Assembly: GCA_002021875.1 (NCBI GenBank)
Contig: CP018627.1
Location: 11,222,001-11,286,000 of the forward strand
Direction: 5' to 3'
DNA length: 64,000 nt
Source of the DNA: Streptomyces hygroscopicus
GTDB lineage: Bacteria > Actinomycetota > Actinomycetes > Streptomycetales > Streptomycetaceae
In this document: piece after piece, positions 8,494 through 17,212 of the stretch
How positions within the stretch are numbered: position 1 is the first letter of the stretch
How the letters are laid out: each line of letters begins with the position of its first letter
Position numbers and translations under genes: made by a program
Notes under the pieces: generated by a model
What the model was told of the DNA's origin: nothing
Database searches by the model: none
What the model saw: the letters and a program-made list of their open reading frames with translations, nothing else

Positions 8494-9045
8494 AGGTGTT
8501 GCCTTTCGGAAGTGCCTTGTTGTCCAGGCGCTCCCGGCGACACCTATGTCAATCGCCGGCAGCGACGGGAAGGGGGAGCACCCACATCGATACAGCGTTT
8601 ATGGGTCTCACCTCCTCGGGCGGTGTCACGGTCCACTGCGAGCTACGAGCCCGAGCATCACCCCGTCCAACCCTTTTCCCAGCCACGTGATCACGACTCC
8701 AAGCGGGCCCGCGCGGTTGCGGGGCGAATCCGGCGTGGCGGCCTGGCCGGTCGCGGTCGCGGTCGCGGTCGACGGTCTGTTCCTGGCTGCCCCGAGGCGG
8801 ACCGGATCTCGGAAGGCGCTGGGCGCTGCGCCTGTGGCCGCGTTCGAATTCCCACGCCCACGCCTGGGAAGGCCAAGCGGCCGTGCCGGGAACAGCCGAT
8901 CCGGCAGGTATGTTGCATCGACCGAGGGACCGGCGTCGCACGGGTGGGAACAAGGTCATCCGCCCCGACTGGATCCGGGCCCCGGGATCGCGGAATGCCC
9001 GCCGCGCACTCGGACCAAGACGTATTTCTGCAGGAGGACTTTTTC
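8494..9045. other. Intergenic region upstream of the PIG-L deacetylase
   Basis: No gene is supported in these 550 bases. A short hexamer-like repeat (GGTCGCGGTCGCGGTCGCGGTCGA) occurs at about 8750-8771. A strong GCAGGAGGAC ribosome-binding site sits just before 9046. Confidence 0.4.
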
Positions 9046-9879
9046 ATGACTGACCGGCCCTTGACGCTCATGGCAGTGCATGCCCACCCCGACGACGAGG
9101 CCACCGGAACCGGAGGGGTCCTCGCGCAGTACGCGGCGGAAGGCATCCGCACGGTTCTCGTGACGTGTACCGACGGCGGTTGCGGTGACGGACCGGGGGG
9201 TGTCAAGCCGGGCGATCCCGGGCACGATCCGGCGGCCGTCGCCTTGATGCGCCGTAAAGAACTTGAGGCGAGCTGTGACGTCCTGAAGGTCAGCGATCTG
9301 GAGATGCTGGACTATGCCGACTCCGGGATGACGGGCTGGCCGAGCAACGACGCCCCCGGATCCTTCTGGCAGACCCCCGTGGAGGTAGGCGCGGCCCGAC
9401 TCGCGGAACTCATGCGGCACTACCGACCCGATGTGGTCGTCACCTATGACGAGAACGGCTTCTACGGCCACCCCGACCACATCCAGGCCCACCGCATCAC
9501 GATGGCTGCGCTGGAGATGACCGCGTTGACACCGAAGGTGTACTGGACGACGATGCCCCGCTCTGGGATGCAGCGGTTCGGCGAGATCATGCGCGAGTTC
9601 CATGAGGACATGCCGGAGCCGGATCCTGCCGAGGCCGCCGCGATGGCCGAGATCGGCCTCCCCGACGATGAGATCACCACGTGGGTGGACACCACCGCGT
9701 TCAGCGGTCAGAAGTTCGACGCGCTGGCCGCGCACGCCAGTCAGGGCGAGAACATCTTCTTCCTCAAGATGGGCAAGGAGAGGTTCGGCGAGTTGATGGG
9801 CATGGAGACCTTCGTACGTGTCCAGGGCGCCACCGGCGCGTCCGTGCCGGAGAACGATCTCTTCGCCGGACTGCGCTGA
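9046..9879 (+). CDS. PIG-L family deacetylase, mycothiol S-conjugate amidase-like
   Basis: A 277-residue zinc-dependent hydrolase of the PIG-L/LmbE family (N-acetylglucosaminyl deacetylase, MshB/Mca type). The metal site is visible as AHPDDE at about residues 13-18 and the later GHPDH at about 144-148. This family cleaves amides on GlcNAc-linked substrates; in actinomycetes it includes mycothiol biosynthesis and detoxification enzymes. Given the redox-stress genes around it, hydrolysis of mycothiol conjugates is plausible, but the substrate is inferred. ATG 9046 follows GCAGGAGGAC, an excellent ribosome-binding site. Confidence 0.85.
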   Translation: MTDRPLTLMAVHAHPDDEATGTGGVLAQYAAEGIRTVLVTCTDGGCGDGPGGVKPGDPGHDPAAVALMRRKELEASCDVLKVSDLEMLDYADSGMTGWPSNDAPGSFWQTPVEVGAARLAELMRHYRPDVVVTYDENGFYGHPDHIQAHRITMAALEMTALTPKVYWTTMPRSGMQRFGEIMREFHEDMPEPDPAEAAAMAEIGLPDDEITTWVDTTAFSGQKFDALAAHASQGENIFFLKMGKERFGELMGMETFVRVQGATGASVPENDLFAGLR

Positions 9880-10270
9880 TCCGACCGTCCGACCGGGGCC
9901 TGGGAAAGCTCATCGGCCCCTGCGCCAGGCCCTGTCGGGCAGCGGGAGCGGGTGAATCCGGCCGGTCAGCGCTGGAGGCACTCCTCGCGTCTGTTGGCCG
10001 CCCGGCCGGCTCCGCTTCCTCCAGGGCGTGGCGCCGTCGTTCCTGAGATCCGCTGGGACGGCGCGGGCGAGATGACAGAGGCGAGAGCGAACACCCCACG
10101 GCGCTTCGGGCAGGGTGACCTTCTGGATGGACTCGTTGCGGCCGTGGGTGCAGGCGAAGGTGTCCTCCCACAGCGTGACGTCCTCGGTGCTGCCCAGGGC
10201 CCGCCGTAAGAGTGCATCGCTCGGCGGTGGGGGCATAGTTTGAGGTGTCCACGACCTGGGAGGGGGCCCG
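9880..10270. other. Gap with a coding-like fragment on the minus strand
   Basis: Between about 10232 and 10010 the minus strand reads as a high-GC3 open stretch (for example TLWEDTFACTHGRNESIQKV) with no start codon and no family I can name. It could be the tail of a lost gene. Confidence 0.25.
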
Positions 10271-10801
10271 ATGAGGCGTACGGAAGCGGCCAAGCAGTTG
10301 GGGAGATTCGTGCGGGAGCACCGTACCGATGGCACGCGACGCCTGCGGCAGGCTGGTATCTGGCTGATGGCGGGGGCTGTGGGCACGGCCTTCGGGGTGC
10401 CGGTGGCGATCGCGTCGGTGGGCACCACCGAGGGGGCCCCGGCGCTGGCGGGGATACTGCTCGGGGTCGGCCTGGTGGGGTGGGGTCTGGGGATCTGGCG
10501 CCTGGTGCAGGCGTTCCGTACCCGGGAGCAGTGCTTCGACATTCATGAGCGGGGGTTCACCCACCGGGTGGCGGGCACCGCCACCGTGATCCCCTGGGAG
10601 GACGTCGCGCAGGTGAGTACGGCCGGCGGTGACGGCCGGCCGCTCGCCGACGCCCGGGGCATGGGCTCTACGTGCGAGATCCGGCTGCACAGCGGACGCC
10701 GGATCCGCGTCGATGCCTTCACCGAGGACCTCCGGGGCCTGGCGGCGGTCGTCCATCGTGCGGTTCACCTCGGGCAGTTCCCCCAGGGCCGGGGACGCTG
10801 A
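10271..10801 (+). CDS. Small membrane protein with two TM helices (DUF6585-like)
   Basis: A 176-residue protein of unknown function. Residues ~27-45 and ~50-75 are two hydrophobic segments (IWLMAGAVGTAFGVPVAIA and AGILLGVGLVGWGLGIWRLV) followed by a soluble domain of about 100 residues. That domain has the pattern of a PH-like beta barrel: FDIHERGFTH, VIPWEDVAQV and EIRLHSGRRI. The layout fits the DUF6585-type proteins frequent in Streptomyces. No neighbour suggests a role. Confidence 0.7.
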   Translation: MRRTEAAKQLGRFVREHRTDGTRRLRQAGIWLMAGAVGTAFGVPVAIASVGTTEGAPALAGILLGVGLVGWGLGIWRLVQAFRTREQCFDIHERGFTHRVAGTATVIPWEDVAQVSTAGGDGRPLADARGMGSTCEIRLHSGRRIRVDAFTEDLRGLAAVVHRAVHLGQFPQGRGR

Positions 10802-11133
10802 CCGGACCCGGCTGCCGCGTCCCGGCCGACGCAGGGGTGCGCCCTTGGTGCGGTCGATGGGCGGCTTGTCGGCGGCGGCCGCGAGCTCCTGGTCCTCGAC
10901 GAGCCGCCGCGGCCAGTTGCCCTGCCGCTGGGCCGAGACGAGCGGGATGATGGAGGCGGGCCTGAGCACGGGCGGGGAGTAATCGCATGACGATCACCAA
11001 GCACTTCGTCACGCTGAAGTTCGAGGTGGACGGTCCAGCGGTCGAGGCCGAATGGACGGTCGCCTGCGCTGCCCCGCGGCGGGCCCGGTGGCGAAGCCGT
11101 CCAGGGAGACCGGGATGTCAGCGATGATTCGAG
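10802..11133 (+). other. Gap with a short truncated frame at 10987-11124
   Basis: A coding-like frame with no visible start ends in ...VIA at 10988-10990. It overlaps by ATGA an ATG at 10987 that follows GGGGAGT and opens with MTITKHFVTLKFEVDG. That second frame turns Arg-rich after about 30 residues and stops at about 11124, so it looks truncated. The same VIA/ATGA pattern joins two plasmid-type genes at 13167. Confidence 0.3.
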
Positions 11134-11937
11134 TCATGCCGGGGCGGACCGGCGCAAGCCGAGCGCTTCGCGGCCGGCGTAGCGGGCCTGGGTGCCCAGT
11201 TCCTCCTCGATGCGCACGAGCTGGTTGTACTTGGCGGTGCGGTCGGCGCGGGAGAGCGAACCCGTCTTGATCTGGCCGCAGCCGGTGGCGACAGCGAGGT
11301 CCGCGATGGTGGTGTCCTCGGTCTCGCCGGAGCGATGGGACATGACGACGGTGTAACCGGCGCGGTGGGCGGTGGCGACGGTGGCCAGGGTCTCGGTGAG
11401 GGTGCCGATCTGGTTGACCTTCACCAGGATCGAGTTGGCGATGCCGTCGCGGATGCCCGCGCGCAGCAGTGTCTCGTTGGTGCAGAAGACGTCGTCGCCG
11501 GTGAGCTGGCAGCGGTTGCCGAGGCGGGCGGTCAGGTGACGCCAGCCGTCGTGGTCGTCCTCGGCCATCGGGTCCTCGATGGAGGCGACGGGGTAGCTGT
11601 CGACGAGGGTGGCGAGGTAGTCGGCGTGTTCGGCGGGGGTGCGGCGGATGCCCTCGCCGGTGTAGTCGTAGGTCTCGTCGTGGAAGAACTCCGAGCTGGC
11701 CGGGTCCATGACGAGGGTGATGTCGGTGCCGGGCTTGTAGCCGGCCTGCTCGATGGCGCGTACGACGAAGTCCAGGGCCTCGTCGGCGGTGCGCAGGTCG
11801 GGCGCGAAGCCGCCTTCGTCGCCGACGTTCACGCTGTGGCCGGCGGCGATCAGGTTGCCGCGCAGGGTGTGGAAGACCTCCGAGCCCATGCGGACGGCCT
11901 CGGCGAAGGTGGCCGCGCCGATCGGGGCGATCATGAA
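11134..11937 (-). pseudogene. Enolase, C-terminal part only
   Basis: 267 residues of the enolase barrel, starting at the conserved [20 protein letters not shown]. They include the metal ligand region [14 protein letters not shown], the TGDDVFCTN motif, the catalytic-Lys segment [13 protein letters not shown] and [15 protein letters not shown]. The N-terminal ~155-160 residues (capping domain, catalytic Glu) are missing, so it cannot work as an enolase alone. In-frame homology extends 3 bases beyond the ATG at 11934 (a Phe codon) and then stops at the junction with the divergent peroxiredoxin fragment. The real housekeeping enolase must be elsewhere; this would be a second, broken copy. Confidence 0.85.
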
Positions 11938-12317
11938 CCTATCCCGGCACGGGAGTCGAATGGGGCGAGCCGCCGATCCCCGGAGCGGTCGGCTGCACGC
12001 TGGAGAACCGGCTCTTCCGCGACGCCTGGCCCGACTTCCGGAAGGCGGGCGTGGACGTGCGCGGAGTCAGCACCCAACTCGTCCACGAGCAGACGGAGTT
12101 CGCCCGGACGGAAGCGGTCCCGTACCCCCTGCTCTCCGACGCCGCTCACCAACTGGCCGCGGCCCTGCGGCTGCCGACCTTCCGCGGCGCGGGCCGACTG
12201 CGCCACAAGCGCCTGATCCTGGTCGTCGACCCCGAACGGACCGTCCGGAACGCGCTGTTCCCGGTCGTCGACATCCCGCATGCGGTCGCCGAGAGCCTGC
12301 GACTGGCCGTGATCTGA
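11938..12317 (+). pseudogene. Peroxiredoxin-type thioredoxin-fold protein, N-terminus missing
   Basis: The frame enters without a start codon (an in-frame TGA at 11934) as [18 protein letters not shown], then [44 protein letters not shown] and LILVVDPERTVRNALFPV. This is the BCP/AhpC-like peroxiredoxin pattern around the resolving portion of the fold. The N-terminal ~40 residues are absent. It points away from the headless enolase, and both genes lost their 5' ends at the same point. Confidence 0.7.
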
Positions 12318-12846
12318 GCACGAGTCCGACCGTTAACCGAAGAAGACTGCGTCCGATGGCTGATCCGACCGTCCACCACCTCCTTTCCTATGGCACCCCG
12401 CACCTGCCCGAGGTGCAGCTCTCGCAGTTGGGCCCCTGCTCGACGGCAGCCCGGACGCTCTGCCCGGCCACCGCGTGGGCGCGCGAGCGACACGCCCGGC
12501 GACCCGGCTGTCCAGGTGCCCGGCGAACACGGTGGCGGGGTGGATGCGAACGACGGTGCAGGGGAGCCTGTGAGTCGGTGGACGATCAGGAGTTCCGGCT
12601 TCCCGCGAGCGATGAAGGAGGCCGACGCGACCAGACACGCGACCAGGAGCGGGACGAGGGACGCGACCAGAGGCACGACCTTCCGGTTGACGCGTCCAGC
12701 GCTCGGTCCACCGGAGGGGATCGGAGCTTCCGGGGTGGACGGCGTAGGGCGCGAGATGCGTTGCGCAGCCGGTTGCGAGATCCCTTGCGAGGTCGTGGGC
12801 GGGATGTGTTGCGGGTCCCGTCCGGAGCACCGTCACCTCTGCGCAG
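12318..12846. other. Gap without a supported gene
   Basis: More than 500 bases. A short ATG frame at 12357 (MADPTVHHLLSYGTPHLPEV...) lacks an obvious ribosome-binding site and matches nothing I know. The rest is Arg-rich in every frame and is probably eroded plasmid or arm sequence. Confidence 0.35.
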
Positions 12847-13170
12847 GTGGCGCCGCGTGGTCTCAGTTCAGGCGGTGGAGCTGGCGCGGACCCGGTCGCG
12901 GCCGCGTCCGCTCTCGTCTTCTCCGCGCTCCAGGTGGTGCCGTTGGCGGCGCCCAAGGGCCGGTGGTGCGCCCTGGTGGTGCCGGGCCGGACCGAGGAAG
13001 CCGGGGCGGAGGCGCGCCGGGTGTACGCGACCGGGCAGGACCGCCGCTGGTTCCTCGCGAATCCGAACGGCGCGGATGCGGTTGCCGCCGAGACGAAGGC
13101 CGCCGACGCCGCCCGGGAGCGCACCGCCCGGCCCCTTGATGGCGACACGGTGGGGGCGGTGATCGCATGA
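12847..13170 (+). CDS. Hypothetical plasmid-type protein upstream of the DciA-like gene
   Basis: About 107 residues with no recognised domain. The C-terminal half (from about residue 30) has normal codon use and an Ala/Glu/Arg-rich helix AEARRVYATGQDRRWFLANP. The true start is unclear because the first ~25 residues look non-coding-like. It overlaps the next gene by ATGA at 13167, so the two are translationally coupled. The order resembles small genes next to DUF721 on Streptomyces plasmids, but that is recollection and not proof. Confidence 0.45.
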   Translation: MAPRGLSSGGGAGADPVAAASALVFSALQVVPLAAPKGRWCALVVPGRTEEAGAEARRVYATGQDRRWFLANPNGADAVAAETKAADAARERTARPLDGDTVGAVIA

Positions 13171-13649
13171 CCACCGAGCTGAGCGGCGTCGACCTCGCAC
13201 GGCAGGCCCTGGTCGCCGCCTGCGAGCAGGCGGCGAAGAACAGCGCCACCCGCAAGAGGAAGCCGAAGCGGCGTACCGGCCAGGTCGTACGACGGGACGG
13301 CCGCGAGCCGCTCGGACCCGGCACCGCGATCACCCTGATGATGACGGAGCGCGGCATGGTCACCCCGGCCGTCGGCGGCGGCGTCCTCGCCCGGTTCGAC
13401 GACATCCGCGCCGCGGTTGTGCCCGAGCCGGCCGGGCACGCACGCGTGGTCGCGTTCGACGCGGACACCGGCCGCCTGGATGTCGTCCCCGACGCCCCGG
13501 GCTACGGCACCAAGCTGCGCTGGAGCGCGCCGAAGCTGATCGCGGCGGCCAACACGGAGGCGCTGGGGTGGGTCTCCGTTGGGCGGGGTGGTGGTCTGCC
13601 CGCGTTCTCATGCGGGCGGGTGTGCCTCAGGCGGCGAAACGCTTCGTGA
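13167..13649 (+). pseudogene. DciA-like (DUF721) protein, C-terminally truncated
   Basis: The ATG at 13167 opens MTTELSGVDLARQALVAACE, a basic linker KNSATRKRKPKRRTG, then the DUF721/DciA core: GLLARFDDI-like GGVLARFDDIRAAV, GHARVVAFDADTGRLDVVPD and YGTKLRWSAPKLIAAANTE. DciA proteins load or assist the replicative helicase; plasmid copies are common in actinomycetes. After the Leu near 13563 the frame becomes unrelated and runs into the 3' end of the azoreductase gene (23-bp overlap), so the conserved C-terminal tail is lost. Probably a non-functional remnant of a replicon module. Confidence 0.6.
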
Positions 13650-14268
13650 GGAGTTTGCCTTGCTGGGCGGCCTGTTCGTGTGCGGTGGACAGGGCCGTCT
13701 CGTGGAGCGGGATGAGGTCGGCCATCGCGGGGACGTGGGGGGCGTGGGTGAGCTCGGGCAGGATGATGCGCAGGTCCAGGCCGAGCATCCGGTTGAGGAT
13801 GGTTTCGAGGGACGGTACGAGGTGGTCCATGCCGTGGTTGGGGGTCCCGGGTCCGAAGCTGCCGCCCCGGGCGGTGATCACGGTGGCGGGGCGGCCGGCG
13901 GTGGGTGGAGTGGCGCCGATGGCCAGGGTTCGGCCGAAGACCATGATCTGGTCCAGCCATGCCTTGAACACCGAGGGCATCGTCAGGTTGTACAGCGGGA
14001 CGGTGAACAGGTAGGCGCTCGCGCCGAGGAACTCCTCGATGAGTTCGTCCTGGACGGCCTGCGCCTTGGCCTGCTCCGGGGTGTGCTGGGCGGGGTCGGT
14101 GCTGCGGGCGGTGATGCTCTCGGCGGTGAGGTGCGGGACCGGTGCCAGGCCGAGGTCGCGGTGGATGACGGGGCCGGTGAAGGAGGCACGGAAGGACCGG
14201 GCGACCTTGCGGGAGACGGATCCGTCGCCGGGAGTGGCCGAGGAATCGATGTGGAGGAGGTACGACAT
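13627..14268 (-). CDS. azoR: FMN-dependent NADH-azoreductase
   Basis: A 213-residue flavodoxin-like oxidoreductase of the AzoR family, which reduces quinones and azo compounds using FMN and NAD(P)H as a cytosolic dimer. The family signatures are present: LLHIDSSATPGDGSVSRKVA at the N-terminus (FMN phosphate loop), TVPLYNLTMPSVFKAWLDQI around residue 90-110, and TARGGSFGPGTPNHGMDHL at about 135-150. Length is typical. No regulator is adjacent. Its 3' end meets the truncated DciA frame, suggesting that it arrived or was joined there by recombination. Confidence 0.9.
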   Translation of the reverse strand: MSYLLHIDSSATPGDGSVSRKVARSFRASFTGPVIHRDLGLAPVPHLTAESITARSTDPAQHTPEQAKAQAVQDELIEEFLGASAYLFTVPLYNLTMPSVFKAWLDQIMVFGRTLAIGATPPTAGRPATVITARGGSFGPGTPNHGMDHLVPSLETILNRMLGLDLRIILPELTHAPHVPAMADLIPLHETALSTAHEQAAQQGKLLTKRFAA

Positions 14269-14522
14269 GTCTGTGTGGTCTCTTTCGGTTTCGGTGTGTG
14301 TCAGGACGGACGGGCAGGCGCGTCGGCACCCGGTGCGACGCGCCTGCGGACCGCGCGGCTCTCCGGCCCGCGGACGGGGTGCGGGCCGCGGGGGAGTGCC
14401 TCAGGAAATCGCGCGGGGTGCCGGCTTCCCGGCCGGGAAGTGGCCGGACACGAGGTGCCGAAGGTGATGAGCGGCGTGCGGGGGCGCCCCGGCGGAGCGG
14501 GGGGGTGCCTCTATGTCTTTCG

Positions 14523-15725
14523 TCAAGCGAGGCGTGGGGTTCTGGGCTCGTAGAAGGTGCCATCGCGGAGCATTGCGAACAGCACGCTGATGCGGTGCCG
14601 GGCCAGGCGGAGCAGAGCCTGCGTGTGGGTCTTCCCGCGGGCCCGGCAGCGGTCGTAGTAGGCGCGGGAGGCGGGATCGTGCAGGGCGGCGAACGCGGAC
14701 AGGAACATCGCGCGTTTGAGCTGTCGGTTGCCGCCTCGTGGTGCGTGTTCGCCGTGGATGGAGGTCCCCGACGACTTCGTCGTCGGGGCGAGGCCGGCGT
14801 AGGAGGCCAGGTGGGCGGCGGTGGGGAAGCTGGTGCCGTCGCCGACGGTGACCAGCAAGGTGGCGGCGGTCCTGACCGCGACCCCCGGAATCGAGGTCAG
14901 GACCGGGGAAAGAGGGTGAGCCTCCAGCAGTTGCCCGATCTGCGCTTCCAGGGCTCGTCGCTGTTCGTGGACGGCGGCGAGCGAGCGGGCCAGGGACGGG
15001 ATCACGACGTCGAGCGTGCCGGTCCCGGGAACGACGACGGTCTGCTCGTCGAGCGCGTCGAAGACCTCGTCGATCAGCCGCTGAGCCATGCGCGGGGCCC
15101 TGGGCCGGATCACCTCGACCAGCCTGCGCCGCCCGGCCTTTCGCAGTGCGGCCGGAGATCCGTAGCGTTCCAGCAGCCAGGTCACCGCGGGGTGGTCCAG
15201 GCGCGGCCCCAGGACGCGCTCCAGGCTGGGGTGGAACTGGACGAGCAGGCCGCGTATCCGGTTGGAGGTGCGGGTGGCCTCAGCCGCGAGGTCCTGGTCG
15301 AAGCCGACCAGAACGGTCAGCTCGGCGGTGATCTCGTCGGTCACCTCGAGCGAGCGCAGGGTGTGCGGCATCGTCCGCGCGGCGTCCGCGATCACCGCGG
15401 CGTCCTTCGCGTCGGTCTTCGCCTCACCCGGGTAGAGGTCGGCGATCCGCCGCATGGCCAGGCCCGGCAGGTAGGCGACCTTGCAGCCCGCGTCCCGGGC
15501 GACCGTGAGCGGGAGGGCGCCGATGGAGGCGGGCTGGTCCACGATCACCAGGACGGTGCCGAACTTCGCCGCGAGCTTGTCGAAGACAGCCCGCAGCTTC
15601 GGCTCACTGTTGGGCAGTTGCTTGTCGAAGACCCTTTTGCCGGCCGAAGTCAGCCCGTGACCGTGGTGGGCGCTCTTGCCGACGTCCAGGCCGAGGAAGA
15701 CGCCTACGTCGTCGATGTCGTACAA
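14523..15725 (-). CDS. IS110-family DEDD transposase, copy 1
   Basis: A 400-residue recombinase. The N-terminal RuvC-like DEDD domain is visible as LGLDVGKSAHHG (first Asp), VIVDQPASIG and GEAKTDAKDAAVIADAAR. The C-terminal transposase_20 domain has LTSIPGVAVRTAATLLVTVG and YAGLAPTTKSSG with the catalytic Ser. The TTG start at 15725 is preferred because GGGAGG lies just upstream; ATG 15878 would extend the protein into the non-coding end. Family knowledge: such enzymes are guided by a bridge RNA encoded in the element. It is intact and differs from copy 2 at three residues. Confidence 0.9.
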   Translation of the reverse strand: MYDIDDVGVFLGLDVGKSAHHGHGLTSAGKRVFDKQLPNSEPKLRAVFDKLAAKFGTVLVIVDQPASIGALPLTVARDAGCKVAYLPGLAMRRIADLYPGEAKTDAKDAAVIADAARTMPHTLRSLEVTDEITAELTVLVGFDQDLAAEATRTSNRIRGLLVQFHPSLERVLGPRLDHPAVTWLLERYGSPAALRKAGRRRLVEVIRPRAPRMAQRLIDEVFDALDEQTVVVPGTGTLDVVIPSLARSLAAVHEQRRALEAQIGQLLEAHPLSPVLTSIPGVAVRTAATLLVTVGDGTSFPTAAHLASYAGLAPTTKSSGTSIHGEHAPRGGNRQLKRAMFLSAFAALHDPASRAYYDRCRARGKTHTQALLRLARHRISVLFAMLRDGTFYEPRTPRLA

Positions 15726-15987
15726 CCCATCCTCCCGAACAGGGCTCGTGCGGTGCTGGCCAGGGTGATGGCGCCGTACGCGCGCATCCACGTTATGCAG
15801 ACCTGCCGCCCGCAATCGGCCTCGCGTTGCACCAGGCCAGGCGGTAGTCGGACCTCTCATCAGCGTCTCCCACGGCACCCCTCGGGCCCGGTGACACCAC
15901 CCCCCAGGTCATGCCTTCGACAGGGGGGAACAGTCATGCCGGGCCCGGAGGCCAGCGGCCCTCTTGCAGGACCGCCAAGAAGATAAC
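15726..15987 (-). ncRNA. Structured non-coding end of IS110 copy 1, bridge-RNA candidate
   Basis: The 262 bp upstream of the transposase contain nested stems. CCCTCGGGCCCGG (15879-15891) can pair with CCGGGCCCGGAGG (15939-15951), and inside it CCCCCC (15900-15905) pairs with GGGGGG (15923-15928) around a 17-nt loop. In the IS110 subgroup the bridge RNA is encoded at exactly this position. Seen: location and stems. Inferred: that this is a bridge RNA. Its exact ends and guide loops were not resolved. Confidence 0.45.
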
Positions 15988-16009
15988 GGGGGTGCCTCTA
16001 TGTCTTTCG

Positions 16010-17212
16010 TCAAGCGAGGCGTGGGGTTCTGGGTTCGTAGAAGGTGCCGTCGCGGAGCATCGCGAACAGCACGCTGATGCGGTGGCGGGCCAGGCGGAGA
16101 AGGGCCTGCGTGTGGGTCTTCCCGCGGGCCCGGCATCGGTCGTAGTAGCTGCGGGAAGCGGGATCGTGCAGGGCAGCGAACGCGGACAGGAACATCGCGC
16201 GTTTGAGCTGGCGATTGCCGCCTCTGGGGGCGTGCTCGCCGTGGATCGAGGTTCCCGAGGACTTGGTCGTAGGGGCGAGGCCGGCGTAGGAGGCCAGGTG
16301 GGCCGCGGTGGGGAAGCTGGAACCGTCGCCGACGGTGACCAGCAAGGTGGCGGCGGTCCTGACCGCGACCCCCGGAATCGAGGTCAGGACCGGGGAAAGA
16401 GGGTGAGCCTCCAGCAGTTGCCCGATCTGCGCTTCCAGGGCTCGTCGCTGTTCGTGGACGGCGGCGAGCGAGCGGGCCAGGGACGGGATCACGACGTCGA
16501 GCGTGCCGGTCCCGGGAACGACGACGGTCTGCTCGTCGAGCGCGTCGAAGACCTCGTCGATCAGCCGCTGAGCCATGCGCGGGGCCCTGGGCCGGATCAC
16601 CTCGACCAGCCTGCGCCGCCCGGCCTTTCGCAGTGCGGCCGGAGATCCGTAGCGTTCCAGCAGCCAGGTCACCGCGGGGTGGTCCAGGCGCGGCCCCAGG
16701 ACGCGCTCCAGGCTGGGGTGGAACTGGACGAGCAGGCCGCGTATCCGGTTGGAGGTGCGGGTGGCCTCAGCCGCGAGGTCCTGGTCGAAGCCGACCAGAA
16801 CGGTCAGCTCGGCGGTGATCTCGTCGGTCACCTCGAGCGAGCGCAGGGTGTGCGGCATCGTCCGCACGGCGTCCGCGATCACCGCGGCGTCCTTCGCGTC
16901 GGTCTTCGCCTCACCCGGGTAGAGGTCGGCGATCCGCCGCATGGCCAGGCCCGGCAGGTAGGCGACCTTGCAGCCCGCGTCCCGGGCGACCGTGAGCGGG
17001 AGGGCGCCGATGGAGGCGGGCTGGTCCACGATCACCAGGACGGTGCCGAACTTCGCCGCGAGCTTGTCGAAGACAGCCCGCAGCTTCGGCTCACTGTTGG
17101 GCAGTTGCTTGTCGAAGACCCTTTTGCCGGCCGAAGTCAGCCCGTGACCGTGGTGGGCGCTCTTGCCGACGTCCAGGCCGAGGAAGACGCCTACGTCGTC
17201 GATGTCGTACAA
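16010..17212 (-). CDS. IS110-family DEDD transposase, copy 2
   Basis: A 400-residue protein with the same DEDD and Ser motifs as copy 1 and three substitutions (Ala to Val in the ADAVRTMPH segment, Thr to Ser in GDGSSF, Ala to Ser in SRSYYD). TTG 17212 is the equivalent start. Both copies appear intact, so one or both could be active. Confidence 0.9.
   Translation of the reverse strand: MYDIDDVGVFLGLDVGKSAHHGHGLTSAGKRVFDKQLPNSEPKLRAVFDKLAAKFGTVLVIVDQPASIGALPLTVARDAGCKVAYLPGLAMRRIADLYPGEAKTDAKDAAVIADAVRTMPHTLRSLEVTDEITAELTVLVGFDQDLAAEATRTSNRIRGLLVQFHPSLERVLGPRLDHPAVTWLLERYGSPAALRKAGRRRLVEVIRPRAPRMAQRLIDEVFDALDEQTVVVPGTGTLDVVIPSLARSLAAVHEQRRALEAQIGQLLEAHPLSPVLTSIPGVAVRTAATLLVTVGDGSSFPTAAHLASYAGLAPTTKSSGTSIHGEHAPRGGNRQLKRAMFLSAFAALHDPASRSYYDRCRARGKTHTQALLRLARHRISVLFAMLRDGTFYEPRTPRLA

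Larger units (their letters stand above)
14501..15987 (-). mobile_element. IS110-family element, copy 1
   Basis: A 1487-bp unit repeated in direct tandem at 15988-17474. It begins GGGGGTGCCTCTATG and ends AAGAAGATAAC, has no terminal inverted repeats and carries one DEDD transposase on the minus strand. These are IS110 features. The long non-coding side (about 260 bp) lies upstream of the transposase and the short side (about 22 bp) downstream, as in the IS110 subgroup. A GGGGG tract is present at each junction. Confidence 0.85.

Noticed and set aside
8750..8771. Short GGTCGC tandem repeat
   Set aside because: Only about three to four units and no CRISPR-like spacer structure; no array is seen anywhere in the window.
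14298..15986. Long plus-strand open frame opposite the IS110 transposase (and its copy at 15911-17473)
   Set aside because: It is the antisense of an intact DEDD transposase; Gly/Arg/Gln-rich composition and no family motif.
15988..16020. Normal sigma-70 promoter at the IS110 joint
   Set aside because: TTGACG is good but the only -10-like hexamer is 22 bp away; mentioned in the IS110 finding but not called as a feature.
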